Assembly: GCF_023630255.1 (NCBI RefSeq)
Contig: NZ_JALPRS010000001.1
Span: 1,364,001-1,428,000, forward strand
Reading direction: 5' to 3'
DNA from: Pontibacter deserti
GTDB lineage: Bacteria > Bacteroidota > Bacteroidia > Cytophagales > Hymenobacteraceae
Length of the DNA: 64,000 bases
This document shows, piece by piece, positions 51,999 through 60,856 of the stretch (the first letter of the stretch is position 1; every line of letters begins with the position of its first letter). Under the pieces are notes generated by a model. The model saw only the letters and a list, made by a program, of their open reading frames with translations. It had not been told where the DNA came from and ran no database searches. Both the position numbers and the translations under genes were made by a program.

Positions 51999-53699
51999 TT
52001 AGAACTTTTCATACTTACGCTTGCGCAGGTAGTAGCGTGTTATACCAAACAGCGCCAGCACCACAAGTGGGCCTATCAGGTTCAGCGCTTGCCAGAATGT
52101 TTTCTCCTCCTGCACACGTACCTTGTCTAACGGCCGAAGCTTAATTTCCTTGCTTCTCACGTTAATTAATCCTTCCGAATCCAGCAGGTAATGGATTGTG
52201 TTCATGGCAAGCTCCTTGTTGGCAAACTTAATGTTATTAAACCTGTCGAAACCAAGTTCATATGCCTGTCCGGTTCTTGGGTTCACATCATTCCGGATAA
52301 GGTCACCATCTGAGAAAACGGCAATCTTTGTCGGCACGCCCTGCTCTTTAACTGCTGTAGAGGCAGCCCCTGCCGGAGCTCTCCTGTTACGGAACAACGA
52401 GGTAAAGGAGCCTTCCAGCAGATATCCTACTGGCTGCTCCCCTGCTTGATATTGCTCGGGGTTTACCTCCATACGTATCTCCTCCAGCGTAAGCGGCACC
52501 GGGGCCTGCATTACCCGCGAATAGCGCGAAGTATAAACCAGAGGTGTCTTACGGACTCCGGTAGCCTTAACCGTATCTATAGTTCCAATAAACTTACTAT
52601 ATACGGCATCCAGGTTGCGGGTAATTGGGTGCTTGCTATACTTGTTCAGGAGCGGATAAAAACGCCAGTTCAGCATTTCAGTTTGTGGTCTGCCTCCTGT
52701 ATAGCCGGTAACCATAGGTATAAACCCGGAGTTAAGATCCATTATTAGGGTTGGGTTAAGGCGTACACCATAGCGGAAGAACAGGTCGTCGAGGTTGTGG
52801 TTGTAAGGCATGGCAAATGTACCTCCGGCACCCAAACTATCTAGCTCGGCATTCATGGCATCTACAAAGAACACCGCTTTGCCCCCGTTCATAATGAACT
52901 GGTCAATTTTATACTTGTCGGCCTCGGTGTAAGATGCTGTTGGTTTGGCTATGATAATCAGATCCAACCCTTGTAGTGACGGAATCTGGTCCAGTTCTCC
53001 TAATGCCACGCGGTAATACTCCTGTAAAGAGCCTAACAAATCGGTTGCCTGCTGTTGCGGTAACTCCCCCTGTCCGGTAATATACCCAATCACTTTATTC
53101 CCCTGAAAAGCTACCTTGCGCACCGCTGTGGCTAGTTCGTATTCCACTCCTTCCACCGACTGGTTCAGGCGTTCGTCCGGAGAAGCAGCTAGGTTACCTT
53201 TCAGGAAGTTTACTGCCGTTTCTTTTCCTTTATACTTTATCACTGCTCCCGGAAAAACAAGGCGCTCTACCTGTTTGCCTTCTTCAGTTGCTTTCAGGTT
53301 AGTTGGTTGTATACCTTTTTGAGCAAGCTGCTGCATAAACTCTGCCCGCTTCTTTTCATCTGTGATTGAATTTGGGTCAAAGAATAGGAAACGTACATTC
53401 CCATCAGAGTAGATCCTGAACTCATCCAGCGTCTCACGCACCGATTGATGCAAACGCTTAAAGCCAGCCGGGAAATCACCCTCCAGGTAAACTTCTACAA
53501 ACACTTCGTCCTGAAGATTACCCAACATCTGTTCGGTTACCGGTGAAATAGAATACCTTTTATCTTCAGTTAAATCAAGCCTGAAAAAGTAATTGTATAC
53601 CAATGCATTAAGCACCACCAACACAACTATAGCTATAACATATCCGGTAATATCGCGGCGGTGCTTGCTTGCTGTTTTTGTAGTATCCTGCGTTACCAT
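51999..53699 (-). CDS. gldG: Gliding motility ABC transporter auxiliary protein GldG
   Basis: 566 residues: N-terminal helix (YVIAIVVLVVLNALVYNYFF), large periplasmic part of the ABC_transp_aux type (LDLTEDKRYSISPVTEQML, VEVYLEGDFPAGFKRL, GVEYELATAVRKV, YITGQGELPQQQATDLLGSLQEYY), and a C-terminal membrane helix (LIGPLVVLALFGITRYYL). Works with GldF and GldA in a putative ABC exporter needed for gliding in flavobacteria. Overlaps gldF by 7 nt. Confidence 0.93.
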   Translation of the reverse strand: MVTQDTTKTASKHRRDITGYVIAIVVLVVLNALVYNYFFRLDLTEDKRYSISPVTEQMLGNLQDEVFVEVYLEGDFPAGFKRLHQSVRETLDEFRIYSDGNVRFLFFDPNSITDEKKRAEFMQQLAQKGIQPTNLKATEEGKQVERLVFPGAVIKYKGKETAVNFLKGNLAASPDERLNQSVEGVEYELATAVRKVAFQGNKVIGYITGQGELPQQQATDLLGSLQEYYRVALGELDQIPSLQGLDLIIIAKPTASYTEADKYKIDQFIMNGGKAVFFVDAMNAELDSLGAGGTFAMPYNHNLDDLFFRYGVRLNPTLIMDLNSGFIPMVTGYTGGRPQTEMLNWRFYPLLNKYSKHPITRNLDAVYSKFIGTIDTVKATGVRKTPLVYTSRYSRVMQAPVPLTLEEIRMEVNPEQYQAGEQPVGYLLEGSFTSLFRNRRAPAGAASTAVKEQGVPTKIAVFSDGDLIRNDVNPRTGQAYELGFDRFNNIKFANKELAMNTIHYLLDSEGLINVRSKEIKLRPLDKVRVQEEKTFWQALNLIGPLVVLALFGITRYYLRKRKYEKF

Positions 53700-54421
53700 T
53701 TTCTGCTGCTCAGTACAAGTTTAGTAGATAGAATCATGATGGCTATTACCGTTAAAAAGTATAACACATCGCGGGAGTCAACAAGGCCTTTGCTGATGGC
53801 ATCGTAGTGGTAAGAGATACCTAACTGGCCTATAAAATAACTATAGCTAGCAAGTGCCGGAATGGAAGCCAGCAGGTCGAAACCGGTATAAATGATGTAG
53901 CACATGAACAGCGCCACTATAAATGAAATGATCTGGTTGCTGGAAATAGATGAGGCAAAAACCCCAATGGCACAAAACACGCCAGCCAGAAACATAAGCC
54001 CCAGGTACGAGCCCACTACAGCAGCCGAATCTACGTTTCCTTGCGGATTACCTAATTCATATACTGTATAGTAGTATAGCAGCGACGGCAGTAGAGCAAA
54101 AAGCACCAGCAGCAATGCCGCAAAGTATTTACCTAGTATAAGCTGTAGATCTGTAATGGGTTTAGTCAGCAGCAGCTCAATCGTTCCTTCACGTTTCTCT
54201 TCGGCAAAGGTACGCATGGTTATAGCCGGTATCAGGAACAGGAAAAGCCATGGTGCCATAGAGAAGAGCGTCTGCATATCGGCATAGCCATAGGTTAGCA
54301 CGCTGCTCTCCGGGAACACCCACATAAACATACCGGTAGCTACCAAAAACACCGCAATCACCATATAAGCGATCAGGGAGTTAAGGAAGCCGTTAAATTC
54401 TTTTTTAAGTATAGCGAGCAT
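53693..54421 (-). CDS. gldF: Gliding motility ABC transporter permease GldF
   Basis: 242 residues, six membrane helices of the ABC-2 type: MLAILKKEFNGFLNSLIAYMV start, FLIPAITMRTFAEEKREGTIELLLTKPITDLQLILGKYFAALLLVL (typical coupling region). The C-terminal RDVLYFLTVIAIMILSTKLVL ends it. Pairs with GldA ATPase and GldG. Confidence 0.93.
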   Translation of the reverse strand: MLAILKKEFNGFLNSLIAYMVIAVFLVATGMFMWVFPESSVLTYGYADMQTLFSMAPWLFLFLIPAITMRTFAEEKREGTIELLLTKPITDLQLILGKYFAALLLVLFALLPSLLYYYTVYELGNPQGNVDSAAVVGSYLGLMFLAGVFCAIGVFASSISSNQIISFIVALFMCYIIYTGFDLLASIPALASYSYFIGQLGISYHYDAISKGLVDSRDVLYFLTVIAIMILSTKLVLSSRKW

Positions 54422-54539
54422 CTACGATGTAATTAAAAATTATGAATTAGAAATTAAAATCATGACCTGGCAGCTAGTGTTAAACTATAATCGACCAGGT
54501 ACTTTAACCTTATCATTTCTAATTTCTAATTTTGAATTT
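54422..54539. repeat. AATTAGA-type phrase repeat with inverted arms
   Basis: Left: AATTAAAAATTATGAATTAG units; right: TTTCTAATTTCTAATTTTG units, complementary to each other, about 70 nt between. The element lies between gldF and gldA and presumably forms a long AT hairpin in the mRNA. Confidence 0.65.
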
Positions 54540-55454
54540 CTAATTTTTTGTTAACTGTTGGAAAATCTGTTCGAGTGAGTTTTCTTCCTGCCGTAGCCCA
54601 ACCAGTGGCCAGTTCTGTTCTGCTGCAATTCGGAACACTGAAGCACGGATATCGGCGTCCTGGAGCGATGTAATTCGATAGGTATTATTCTGAACCAGTT
54701 CAACATCTTCAACTCCGGCTATACTTTGCAGCAGTTCTATACTTATCGGTTGCTCAAACTCTACAAGCGTTAGTTTAGCTCCCCTGTTACCAGCCTGCAG
54801 ACTTGCTACATCACTATCAGCTACCAGCTTACCACGGTTAATAATCACCACACGGTCGCAAATAGCGGTAACTTCCTGCATAATGTGCGTCGAGAAAATA
54901 ACTGTCTTGTTCTGCCCGATGCGTTTGATAAGTGAGCGGATCTCTACGATCTGGTTGGGGTCAAGGCCTGTCGTGGGCTCATCAAGTATAAGTACCTGTG
55001 GGTCGTGCACCAAGGCTTGCGCTAAACCAACCCGCTGCCGGTAACCTTTTGATAATGCTCCAATCTTTTTGCCTTGTTCCAGCGTCAGACCGCAAAGCTC
55101 CACCATCTCCTGCACACGTGCTTTGGCTTGCTTGCCCTTTATGCCGTAAACTGACGCTACAAACTCCAGGTATTCGTGCACATACATATCCAGGTAAAGC
55201 GGATTATGCTCAGGCAAATAACCAACCATACGGCGTACCGCAATCGGGTCTCTTACCACGTCATGGCTATTTACAAGTATTGTTCCGGAAGTTGGTGGTA
55301 GGTAACAGGTGGCAATCTTCATAGTTGTGGATTTACCGGCACCATTTGGCCCCAGAAAACCCAGGATCTGCCCCTGCTCTACAGTAAATGATATATCATC
55401 TACTGCCCGCTGCGTTCCGAAAATCTTGGTCAGGTTCTTTACTTCTACAGACAA
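54540..55454 (-). CDS. gldA: Gliding motility ABC transporter ATP-binding protein GldA
   Basis: 304 residues: Walker A FLGPNGAGKSTTMKI, Q-loop YLPEHNPLYLDM, signature LSKGYRQRVGLAQAL, Walker B VLILDEPTTGLD, H-switch STHIMQEV. A C-terminal extension of about 90 residues (AAGNRGAKLTLVEFEQPI...) is usual for GldA-type ATPases. Followed at 118 nt by gldF-gldG, giving an ATPase, permease and auxiliary set. Confidence 0.93.
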   Translation of the reverse strand: MSVEVKNLTKIFGTQRAVDDISFTVEQGQILGFLGPNGAGKSTTMKIATCYLPPTSGTILVNSHDVVRDPIAVRRMVGYLPEHNPLYLDMYVHEYLEFVASVYGIKGKQAKARVQEMVELCGLTLEQGKKIGALSKGYRQRVGLAQALVHDPQVLILDEPTTGLDPNQIVEIRSLIKRIGQNKTVIFSTHIMQEVTAICDRVVIINRGKLVADSDVASLQAGNRGAKLTLVEFEQPISIELLQSIAGVEDVELVQNNTYRITSLQDADIRASVFRIAAEQNWPLVGLRQEENSLEQIFQQLTKN

Positions 55455-55576
55455 GCTTTAAAGAATTACAAATTAAGAATTACGAATTAAGAATGTGATC
55501 AAGGGTTTTAAATCCTTCCATTCTAATTATTTTGGCTCAAAAGTACTAAAATCCTGACTTTCTTAGAATCTTAGTT
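55455..55576. repeat. AATTACG-type phrase repeat upstream of gldA
   Basis: AAGAATTAC/AAATTAAG/AATTACG/AATTAAG units at 55460-55496 with a short complementary part CATTCTAATT at 55519-55528. Otherwise no feature in this gap. Confidence 0.5.
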
Positions 55577-56281
55577 TTATTTCTGGATCCTGCCCTTCGG
55601 CATTAGCGGGCGAACTTCTATATCTACATGGTGATAATTTGGATGAGACTCCAGAGCATGAACTATAGTTGACGCAATATCTTCAGGGCGCATCATGTTT
55701 TCACGGGAGGTGATGTTCTCAAAGTTATCGAAGAAGTTTGTATTTACTGAGCCCGGGTAAATGCAGGTAACCTTAATCCCATAGTTGCGCACCTCCTTAT
55801 ACAAAGACTGAGAAATACCCCGCACCGCATGTTTAGAGCCGCAGTACCCCGACATTTCCTCGATACCTGTGGTGCCGGCAATAGATGAAATGTTTATGAT
55901 GTGTCCTTCTCCCTGTTCTTTCATTTCCGGTAACACAAGGCGGGTGCAGTAGAAAATGCCATTTACGTTGGTTTCAAACATTGTATGCCAGTCATCAAGG
56001 CTTATCTCGTCTAACTTACCGCTTATACCTAATCCTGCGTTATTAACCAGCACGGCTACATGCACACCTAACCTGGTAATAGTTTGGTCAAAAGCATTCT
56101 GCACCGAATCCGGGTAGCGCACATCACATTCAAAAAAATGGAAATTCTGGTGCTGTAATTCGGGCGCTGTTCTGCCCCAGCCGGCAACTATAGCACCCTT
56201 ATCTAAAAGCGCCTGAACTGTAGAAAACCCTATACCTTTGCTAACGCCGGTTACCACCGCTATCTTACCTTGTAATTCCAT
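55577..56281 (-). CDS. Short-chain dehydrogenase/reductase (SDR)
   Basis: 234 residues, classical SDR: coenzyme motif VTGVSKGIGFST, NNAGLGISG, catalytic Ser (NISSIAG), Tyr/Lys in SGYCGSKHAVRG. Resembles NADPH-dependent 3-oxoacyl or sepiapterin-type reductases. Substrate unknown. A paralogue lies directly upstream (56390), suggesting duplication. Confidence 0.88.
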   Translation of the reverse strand: MELQGKIAVVTGVSKGIGFSTVQALLDKGAIVAGWGRTAPELQHQNFHFFECDVRYPDSVQNAFDQTITRLGVHVAVLVNNAGLGISGKLDEISLDDWHTMFETNVNGIFYCTRLVLPEMKEQGEGHIINISSIAGTTGIEEMSGYCGSKHAVRGISQSLYKEVRNYGIKVTCIYPGSVNTNFFDNFENITSRENMMRPEDIASTIVHALESHPNYHHVDIEVRPLMPKGRIQK

Positions 56282-56389
56282 AGTTTTATAGTTTAAATTG
56301 CTGTTAGTTAATTGCTGATTGTTAAATTATTTATTACTGAATTGTTAACCTCTCTAACTCCTAAACTCTTCCTTCTTAAACTTTCTAAC

Positions 56390-57097
56390 TTAAATATCTC
56401 CCAGTTGTGGCCTGATCAGAATTTCTTCTACCACACTGTTCTCTGACATAGTATAAGCTCCCCAGATAGCCTGAGCCACGTCTTCTGATTTCATAAAACG
56501 TTCCGGTGGCAGGTCCACTCCTTCCCAACTGGCTGTTAAAGTTGCACCCGGAAGTATAGCTGTTACTTTTACGTTATGCTCTTTTGTTTCTTCCCGCAGT
56601 ACTTTCGTCATACCGTATAAAGCAAATTTAGAGATACAATAAGAGCCCCCGTTGGTGTAAGGCACAATACTGGCTGTAGAACAAAGCGTAAAAATATGTC
56701 CGCTGCGGCGTTTGATCATATCTTTCACAAAAGTTTTAGCTATATAATAAGCACTATACAAGTTAGTGTTGATCATGAAAGGGAGCGCGTCGTCATCTTC
56801 TTCACTTACCTTACCAGGTATAAAAAGTCCGCTGTTATTCACCACCACATCTACCTGAACCTTAAGCTCCTGCACGTACTTTATAAACTCTTGTAATGAT
56901 TTACTGACACTTAAATCGGCCTGCATATACAGTACTTTTGAAAAAGTATAGGCTTGCTCTATATCTATTTTCAACTTTTGCAGGTCATTTTCGTTTCGGG
57001 AGCAGGTAATGATGTGGAATCCTTCTTTTGCGAATTGTTCTACAACTGCTCTGCCTATACCTTTTGTGCCTCCTGTTACAAGTATATATCGTTGCAT
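56390..57097 (-). CDS. Short-chain dehydrogenase/reductase (SDR), second copy
   Basis: About 235 residues from MQRYILVTGGTKGIGRAVVEQF (ATG 57097; another in-frame ATG is 9 nt upstream). A longer frame to 57223 would overlap the divergent mlaE and add 42 unrelated residues, so it is rejected. Motifs TGGTKGIG, NNSGLFIPG, SYCISKFALYG (Tyr/Lys), and PGATLTASWEG. Similar in size to the 55577 gene and probably a paralogue. Confidence 0.87.
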   Translation of the reverse strand: MQRYILVTGGTKGIGRAVVEQFAKEGFHIITCSRNENDLQKLKIDIEQAYTFSKVLYMQADLSVSKSLQEFIKYVQELKVQVDVVVNNSGLFIPGKVSEEDDDALPFMINTNLYSAYYIAKTFVKDMIKRRSGHIFTLCSTASIVPYTNGGSYCISKFALYGMTKVLREETKEHNVKVTAILPGATLTASWEGVDLPPERFMKSEDVAQAIWGAYTMSENSVVEEILIRPQLGDI

Positions 57098-57211
57098 GTG
57101 GTACATGTTAATTTTTATATGTTTTGCTATTTTAACCGTAAGATAGGCATTAATAGAGTATTTTTGACCTAAACTAACATAAACCCTGATCCTGAGAGGA
57201 CAAACACCCAT

Positions 57212-57943
57212 ATGCTCGAGCATTTCGGAAAATATTTAATATTCATGGGTAGCCTTATCACCCGAAGCGAGTCTCCAAAGATTATCTTCAACAGGACGAT
57301 AGACGAAGCCATCCTGATAGGTATAAACTCCATTTTTATAGTGGCTATTGTATCTACTTTTATTGGGGCTGTAACATGTGTTCAGGTATCTTATAATCTT
57401 ACCAACGCACTTATACCCCGCTCTACCATAGGTTTTATGGTACGCGAAATGACAATACTGGAGCTGGCACCAACTATAACATCCATAGTATTGGCCGGTA
57501 AAGTTGGTTCTAACATTGCCGGCGGCCTGGGTACCATGCAAATAACCGAACAGGTAGATGCCCTTGAAGTAATGGGTATAAACTCTGCCAATTACCTGGT
57601 GCTGCCTAAAATACTTGCTGCACTGCTGGTTTTCCCAATGCTGGTTATACTTGCCATGTTCCTGTCGATAGCGGGTGGCTACGTGGCTGGTACGTTAACA
57701 AACGCGCTAACAGCTCAGGAATATATTACCGGTATACGCGATGCCTTTATTCCTTATAATATCGTATTTGCTCTTATAAAGTCTGTAGTTTTCGCATTCC
57801 TGATATCTTCTCTGTCTTCATTCCGGGGATATTATACGGCAGGCGGAGCACTTGAAGTGGGAGCTGCCAGTACAACTGCTGTAACAAACAGTGTAATTGC
57901 TGTGCTGATTGCTGATTATGTATGCGCCGAACTACTACTTTAG
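57212..57943 (+). CDS. mlaE: MlaE-like phospholipid ABC transporter permease
   Basis: 243 residues: about five to six membrane helices (FIVAIVSTFIGAVTCVQVSY, ILAALLVFPMLVILAMFLSIAGGYVAG, IVFALIKSVVFAFLISSLSSFRGYY) and the MlaE elbow region AGKVGSNIAGGLGTMQITEQVDALEVMGIN. Part of the Mla lipid-asymmetry system, moving phospholipids between the membranes. mlaF follows 13 nt later; mlaD is not adjacent. An exact -7 word TATTTTTG (57159-57166) lies upstream without a good -33. Confidence 0.93.
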   Translation: MLEHFGKYLIFMGSLITRSESPKIIFNRTIDEAILIGINSIFIVAIVSTFIGAVTCVQVSYNLTNALIPRSTIGFMVREMTILELAPTITSIVLAGKVGSNIAGGLGTMQITEQVDALEVMGINSANYLVLPKILAALLVFPMLVILAMFLSIAGGYVAGTLTNALTAQEYITGIRDAFIPYNIVFALIKSVVFAFLISSLSSFRGYYTAGGALEVGAASTTAVTNSVIAVLIADYVCAELLL

Positions 57944-57956
57944 GCTTCTTTAACTT

Positions 57957-58754
57957 ATGATAGAAATACACAATATACATAAAACCTTTGGCGGTAAGAA
58001 GGTACTTGACGGGGTAAGCGGTGTTTTTGAAACAGGAAAAACAAACCTGCTGCTTGGCGCCAGCGGAACCGGAAAAAGTGTTTTGCTCAAATGCATTGTG
58101 GGGCTGGTAAAGCCCGACATTGGCAGTGTAACATTTGATGGCACTTACTTTACCAATAACAAGTTGGACATCCGGCAGGAAATACGCCGCAAAATCGGGA
58201 TGTTATTCCAAAGCTCAGCCCTGTTTGACTCCATGAATGTGGAGCAAAATGTAGAGTTTCCTTTAAAAATGCTTACTCCTGACATGAGCAAAAGCGACCG
58301 GATGGATCGTGTTAACTTTTGCCTGAAACGGGTGGGGCTTGAGGGATCAAATAAAAAGATGCCTTCTGAGCTGAGTGGTGGTATGAAAAAACGTGTAGGT
58401 ATAGCACGCGCTATTGCTCCAAACTGTACTTACCTGTTCTGCGATGAGCCTAACTCAGGTCTGGACCCCCTTACTGCCCTTAAAATTGATGAGCTGATAA
58501 AGGAAATTACAGAAGAATATAATATCACTACTATAGTTGTAACCCACGACATGAACTCTGTAATAGAGATAGGTGATAATATTATGTTCCTGTACGAAGG
58601 CAAGAAACTCTGGGAAGGCACCCGTGACGAGATAATGGACACCGATATCAGAGAACTCAACGAATTTATCTTTGCCAACCGTTTAATGCGTGATGCAAAG
58701 AAAGTTGAAGAAGAAGAGCGTGAAGAACAGGAAGAGAAACGGGAATCGAAATAA
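57957..58754 (+). CDS. mlaF: MlaF-like ABC transporter ATP-binding protein
   Basis: 265 residues: Walker A GASGTGKSVLLKC, MLFQSSALFDSMNVEQNVEF, signature LSGGMKKRVGIARAI, Walker B FCDEPNSGLDPLTAL, H-switch THDMNSVIEIGD. C-terminal acidic Glu-rich tail of 18 residues (KKVEEEEREEQEE). ATPase partner of mlaE. Strong terminator follows. Confidence 0.93.
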   Translation: MIEIHNIHKTFGGKKVLDGVSGVFETGKTNLLLGASGTGKSVLLKCIVGLVKPDIGSVTFDGTYFTNNKLDIRQEIRRKIGMLFQSSALFDSMNVEQNVEFPLKMLTPDMSKSDRMDRVNFCLKRVGLEGSNKKMPSELSGGMKKRVGIARAIAPNCTYLFCDEPNSGLDPLTALKIDELIKEITEEYNITTIVVTHDMNSVIEIGDNIMFLYEGKKLWEGTRDEIMDTDIRELNEFIFANRLMRDAKKVEEEEREEQEEKRESK

Positions 58755-58774
58755 AAAATTTGCTTTTAAAGCAT

Positions 58775-58814
58775 AAAAGAAGAGGCTTCCGGTAAACCGG
58801 AAGCCTCTTCTTTT
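58775..58814. terminator. Bidirectional terminator
   Basis: Perfect 18-bp stem, AAAAGAAGAGGCTTCCGG with its reverse complement, 4-nt loop, between mlaF and the convergent nucleoside transporter. Confidence 0.94.
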
Positions 58815-58833
58815 ATTACTAACAATTTTGTGC

Positions 58834-60135
58834 TTAGATAGAGTATAACATACCTGCTACAGTAGCAGACATCATACAGGCAATAGAAGCTCCTAAAAGA
58901 GCAAGGAAACCCAGACGAGAAATATTGCCTTGCTGGTTAGGCGCCATACCTCCAATGCCACCAACCTGTATCGCAATAGAACTAAAATTAGAGAAACCGC
59001 AAAGCGCATATGTTGCCATAATTACAGACTTGGTTGTTAGTGTGCCTTCTGTTTTCATATTCGCAAGATCAAGGTAAGCCACAAATTCGTTAATAGCTGT
59101 TTTCTGACCAAGCAAGCTACCTACCTGTAGTGTGTCAACCCACGGAACACCCATGATAAAAGCGAACACTCTGAAAATCTGACCTAGAATGTACTGGAAA
59201 GAGAAACCATCAAACTGACCACCTGTGCTGGCAACCACAAGCTCGTTCAGGCCTGTAGCAGCACCCAGTTTCATTAAGGCATAGTTAAGTAAGGCAATTA
59301 CTGCAATAAAGGCAAGCAACATACCACCCACGTTGGCAGCCAGTCTTAAACCATCTGCTGCACCTCTCGATACAGCATCAATTATGTTTACACCAACCTG
59401 CTCCGGGTTTACTTCCAGTCTCGTGTTTATTTTATCACCTTCGGTTTCAGGTACCAGCATTTTAGAAAGTACAATACCGGCAGGCGCGTTCATGATTGAA
59501 GCTGTAAGCAAGTGTGCTGCAAATATGGCTTGTTGTGCCGGGTCGCTGCCACCTAAAAAGGATACATAAGCTGCCAGTACACCACCAGCCAGCGTAGCCA
59601 TACCTCCTTTCATCAAACACATCAGCTCCGAGCGCGTCATGTGGGAGATAAACGGACGTACCAGAAGTGGCGCCTCTGTCTGTCCCATAAAAATGTTACC
59701 TGCTGCAGATAAACTTTCGGCACCAGATAAGCGCATACCTTTCGACATTACCCAAGCAATACCATATACTATCTTTTGCAGAACGCCTAAATAGTATAAA
59801 CCAGAAGAAACAGCTGAGAAAAATATTATAGTTGGAAGGACATTGAAAGCGAAGATAAACCCAAGTCCGGCATTTTGTGCAGGGTCGGCCAGGTTGCCGA
59901 AAAGGAAACGCGCTCCCTCGTTTGAGAAGCTCAGAAGTTTTACAAATGCCCGGCTTACAAATGCAAAACCATCGGCTACAAGCGGAACCTTGGTTACAAG
60001 TACTCCGAACAATAACTGAAGAAAAACACCGTATATAACGATTCTCCAGTTGATGGATTTTCTGCTCGTAGAGAACAGAAAGCCAATAGATAACAGGACA
60101 ATAAGACCTATTATACCTCTAAAAATGTCAAACAT
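58834..60135 (-). CDS. Concentrative nucleoside transporter (CNT/NupC family)
   Basis: 433 residues with about 10 helices. Family motifs: FLFGNLADPAQNAGLGFIFAFNVLPTIIFFSAV, GQTEAPLLVRPFI (substrate site), SIMNAPAGIVLSKML, and C-terminal CGFSNFSSIAIQVGGIGGMAPNQ. Sodium- or proton-driven uptake of nucleosides across the inner membrane. Strong upstream promoter. Confidence 0.92.
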   Translation of the reverse strand: MFDIFRGIIGLIVLLSIGFLFSTSRKSINWRIVIYGVFLQLLFGVLVTKVPLVADGFAFVSRAFVKLLSFSNEGARFLFGNLADPAQNAGLGFIFAFNVLPTIIFFSAVSSGLYYLGVLQKIVYGIAWVMSKGMRLSGAESLSAAGNIFMGQTEAPLLVRPFISHMTRSELMCLMKGGMATLAGGVLAAYVSFLGGSDPAQQAIFAAHLLTASIMNAPAGIVLSKMLVPETEGDKINTRLEVNPEQVGVNIIDAVSRGAADGLRLAANVGGMLLAFIAVIALLNYALMKLGAATGLNELVVASTGGQFDGFSFQYILGQIFRVFAFIMGVPWVDTLQVGSLLGQKTAINEFVAYLDLANMKTEGTLTTKSVIMATYALCGFSNFSSIAIQVGGIGGMAPNQQGNISRLGFLALLGASIACMMSATVAGMLYSI

Positions 60136-60154
60136 AAGAAGGCTAAAAATTTGT

Positions 60155-60187
60155 CAAAAGTAAGGTATAAATGTTATAAAACAAAAA
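60155..60187 (-). promoter_or_regulatory. Promoter of the nucleoside transporter gene
   Basis: Minus strand: TTTTTG (plus 60182-60187), 19 nt, TACTTTTG (plus 60155-60162), a full consensus match. It overlaps the terminator of the upstream gene, and the leader would be about 14 nt. Confidence 0.7.
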
Positions 60188-60215
60188 GTCCTGCACCTAT
60201 TAAATGCAGGACTTT
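60185..60215 (-). terminator. Terminator of the DUF151 gene
   Basis: AAAGTCCTGCA...TGCAGGACTTT, perfect 11-bp stem, then TTGTTTT on the minus strand. The terminator T-run doubles as the -33 element of the next gene. Confidence 0.85.
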
Positions 60216-60236
60216 CGGTATAATATTATAGTTGTC

Positions 60237-60839
60237 TTAATTGCGTTTATTCAGCTCATCCCTGATTTTAGCAGCTTTTTCGTAATCCTCTTTTTCAAGT
60301 GCTTCGTTCAGCATTTTGTTCAGATCGTCAACCGAGGTTTCGTTAAGAGGTTCTTTAGAACTGCTGCTTGTTGTTGAAGTACTCTTCACAGTTGCAGCTT
60401 CTTCGTTTTCCTCCTCTTCTTCCTCCAGGTCGCTGAGTATAATACCGGCTTCGGATAATACACTTTCTACAGTATAGATCGGAACACCAAAACGTAAACC
60501 TATGGCAATGGCATCTGACGGGCGTGCATCCAGTTCAAATTCCTTTTCGCCATCGGAGCACATAATCTTGGAATAGAAAACCCCTTCTTTTAAGTCCGAA
60601 ATCAGAACTTCGGTTATACTTACGTTTACCTGCTCTGCAAACGACTTGAACAAGTCGTGAGTAAGCGGCCGGTTAGGGTTTATTTTTTCGATCTGTATCG
60701 CGATAGATTGCGCTTCAAACATACCGATTATGATCGGCAGCCTTCTGTTTCCATCTCTCTCGCCAAGCACAAGCGCAAACGAGCCCGTCTGCGACTGACT
60801 GGAAGAGAGTCCGAGTATCTCTAATTGAATTTTTTTCAC
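60237..60839 (-). CDS. Bifunctional nuclease family (DUF151) protein with UVR domain
   Basis: 200 residues: DUF151 domain (about 1-130; LEILGLSSSQSQTGSFALVLGERDGNRRLPIIIGMFEAQSIAI in sequence, LDARPSDAIAIGLRFGVPIY), then an acidic linker (DLEEEEEENEE), a Ser/Thr run, and a C-terminal UVR/UvrB-UvrC motif (LNKMLNEALEKEDYEKAAKIRDELNKR). A plant and bacterial family with claimed RNase/DNase activity; the UVR part may bind partner proteins. 17 nt past etfA on the same strand. Confidence 0.9.
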   Translation of the reverse strand: MKKIQLEILGLSSSQSQTGSFALVLGERDGNRRLPIIIGMFEAQSIAIQIEKINPNRPLTHDLFKSFAEQVNVSITEVLISDLKEGVFYSKIMCSDGEKEFELDARPSDAIAIGLRFGVPIYTVESVLSEAGIILSDLEEEEEENEEAATVKSTSTTSSSSKEPLNETSVDDLNKMLNEALEKEDYEKAAKIRDELNKRN

Positions 60840-60856
60840 AATTAAGCCTTCTTAGT

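Noticed and set aside
57098-57223. N-terminal extension of the second SDR
   Set aside because: It would overlap the divergent mlaE start and lacks similarity to SDR N-termini; the NAD motif begins directly after the ATG at 57097.
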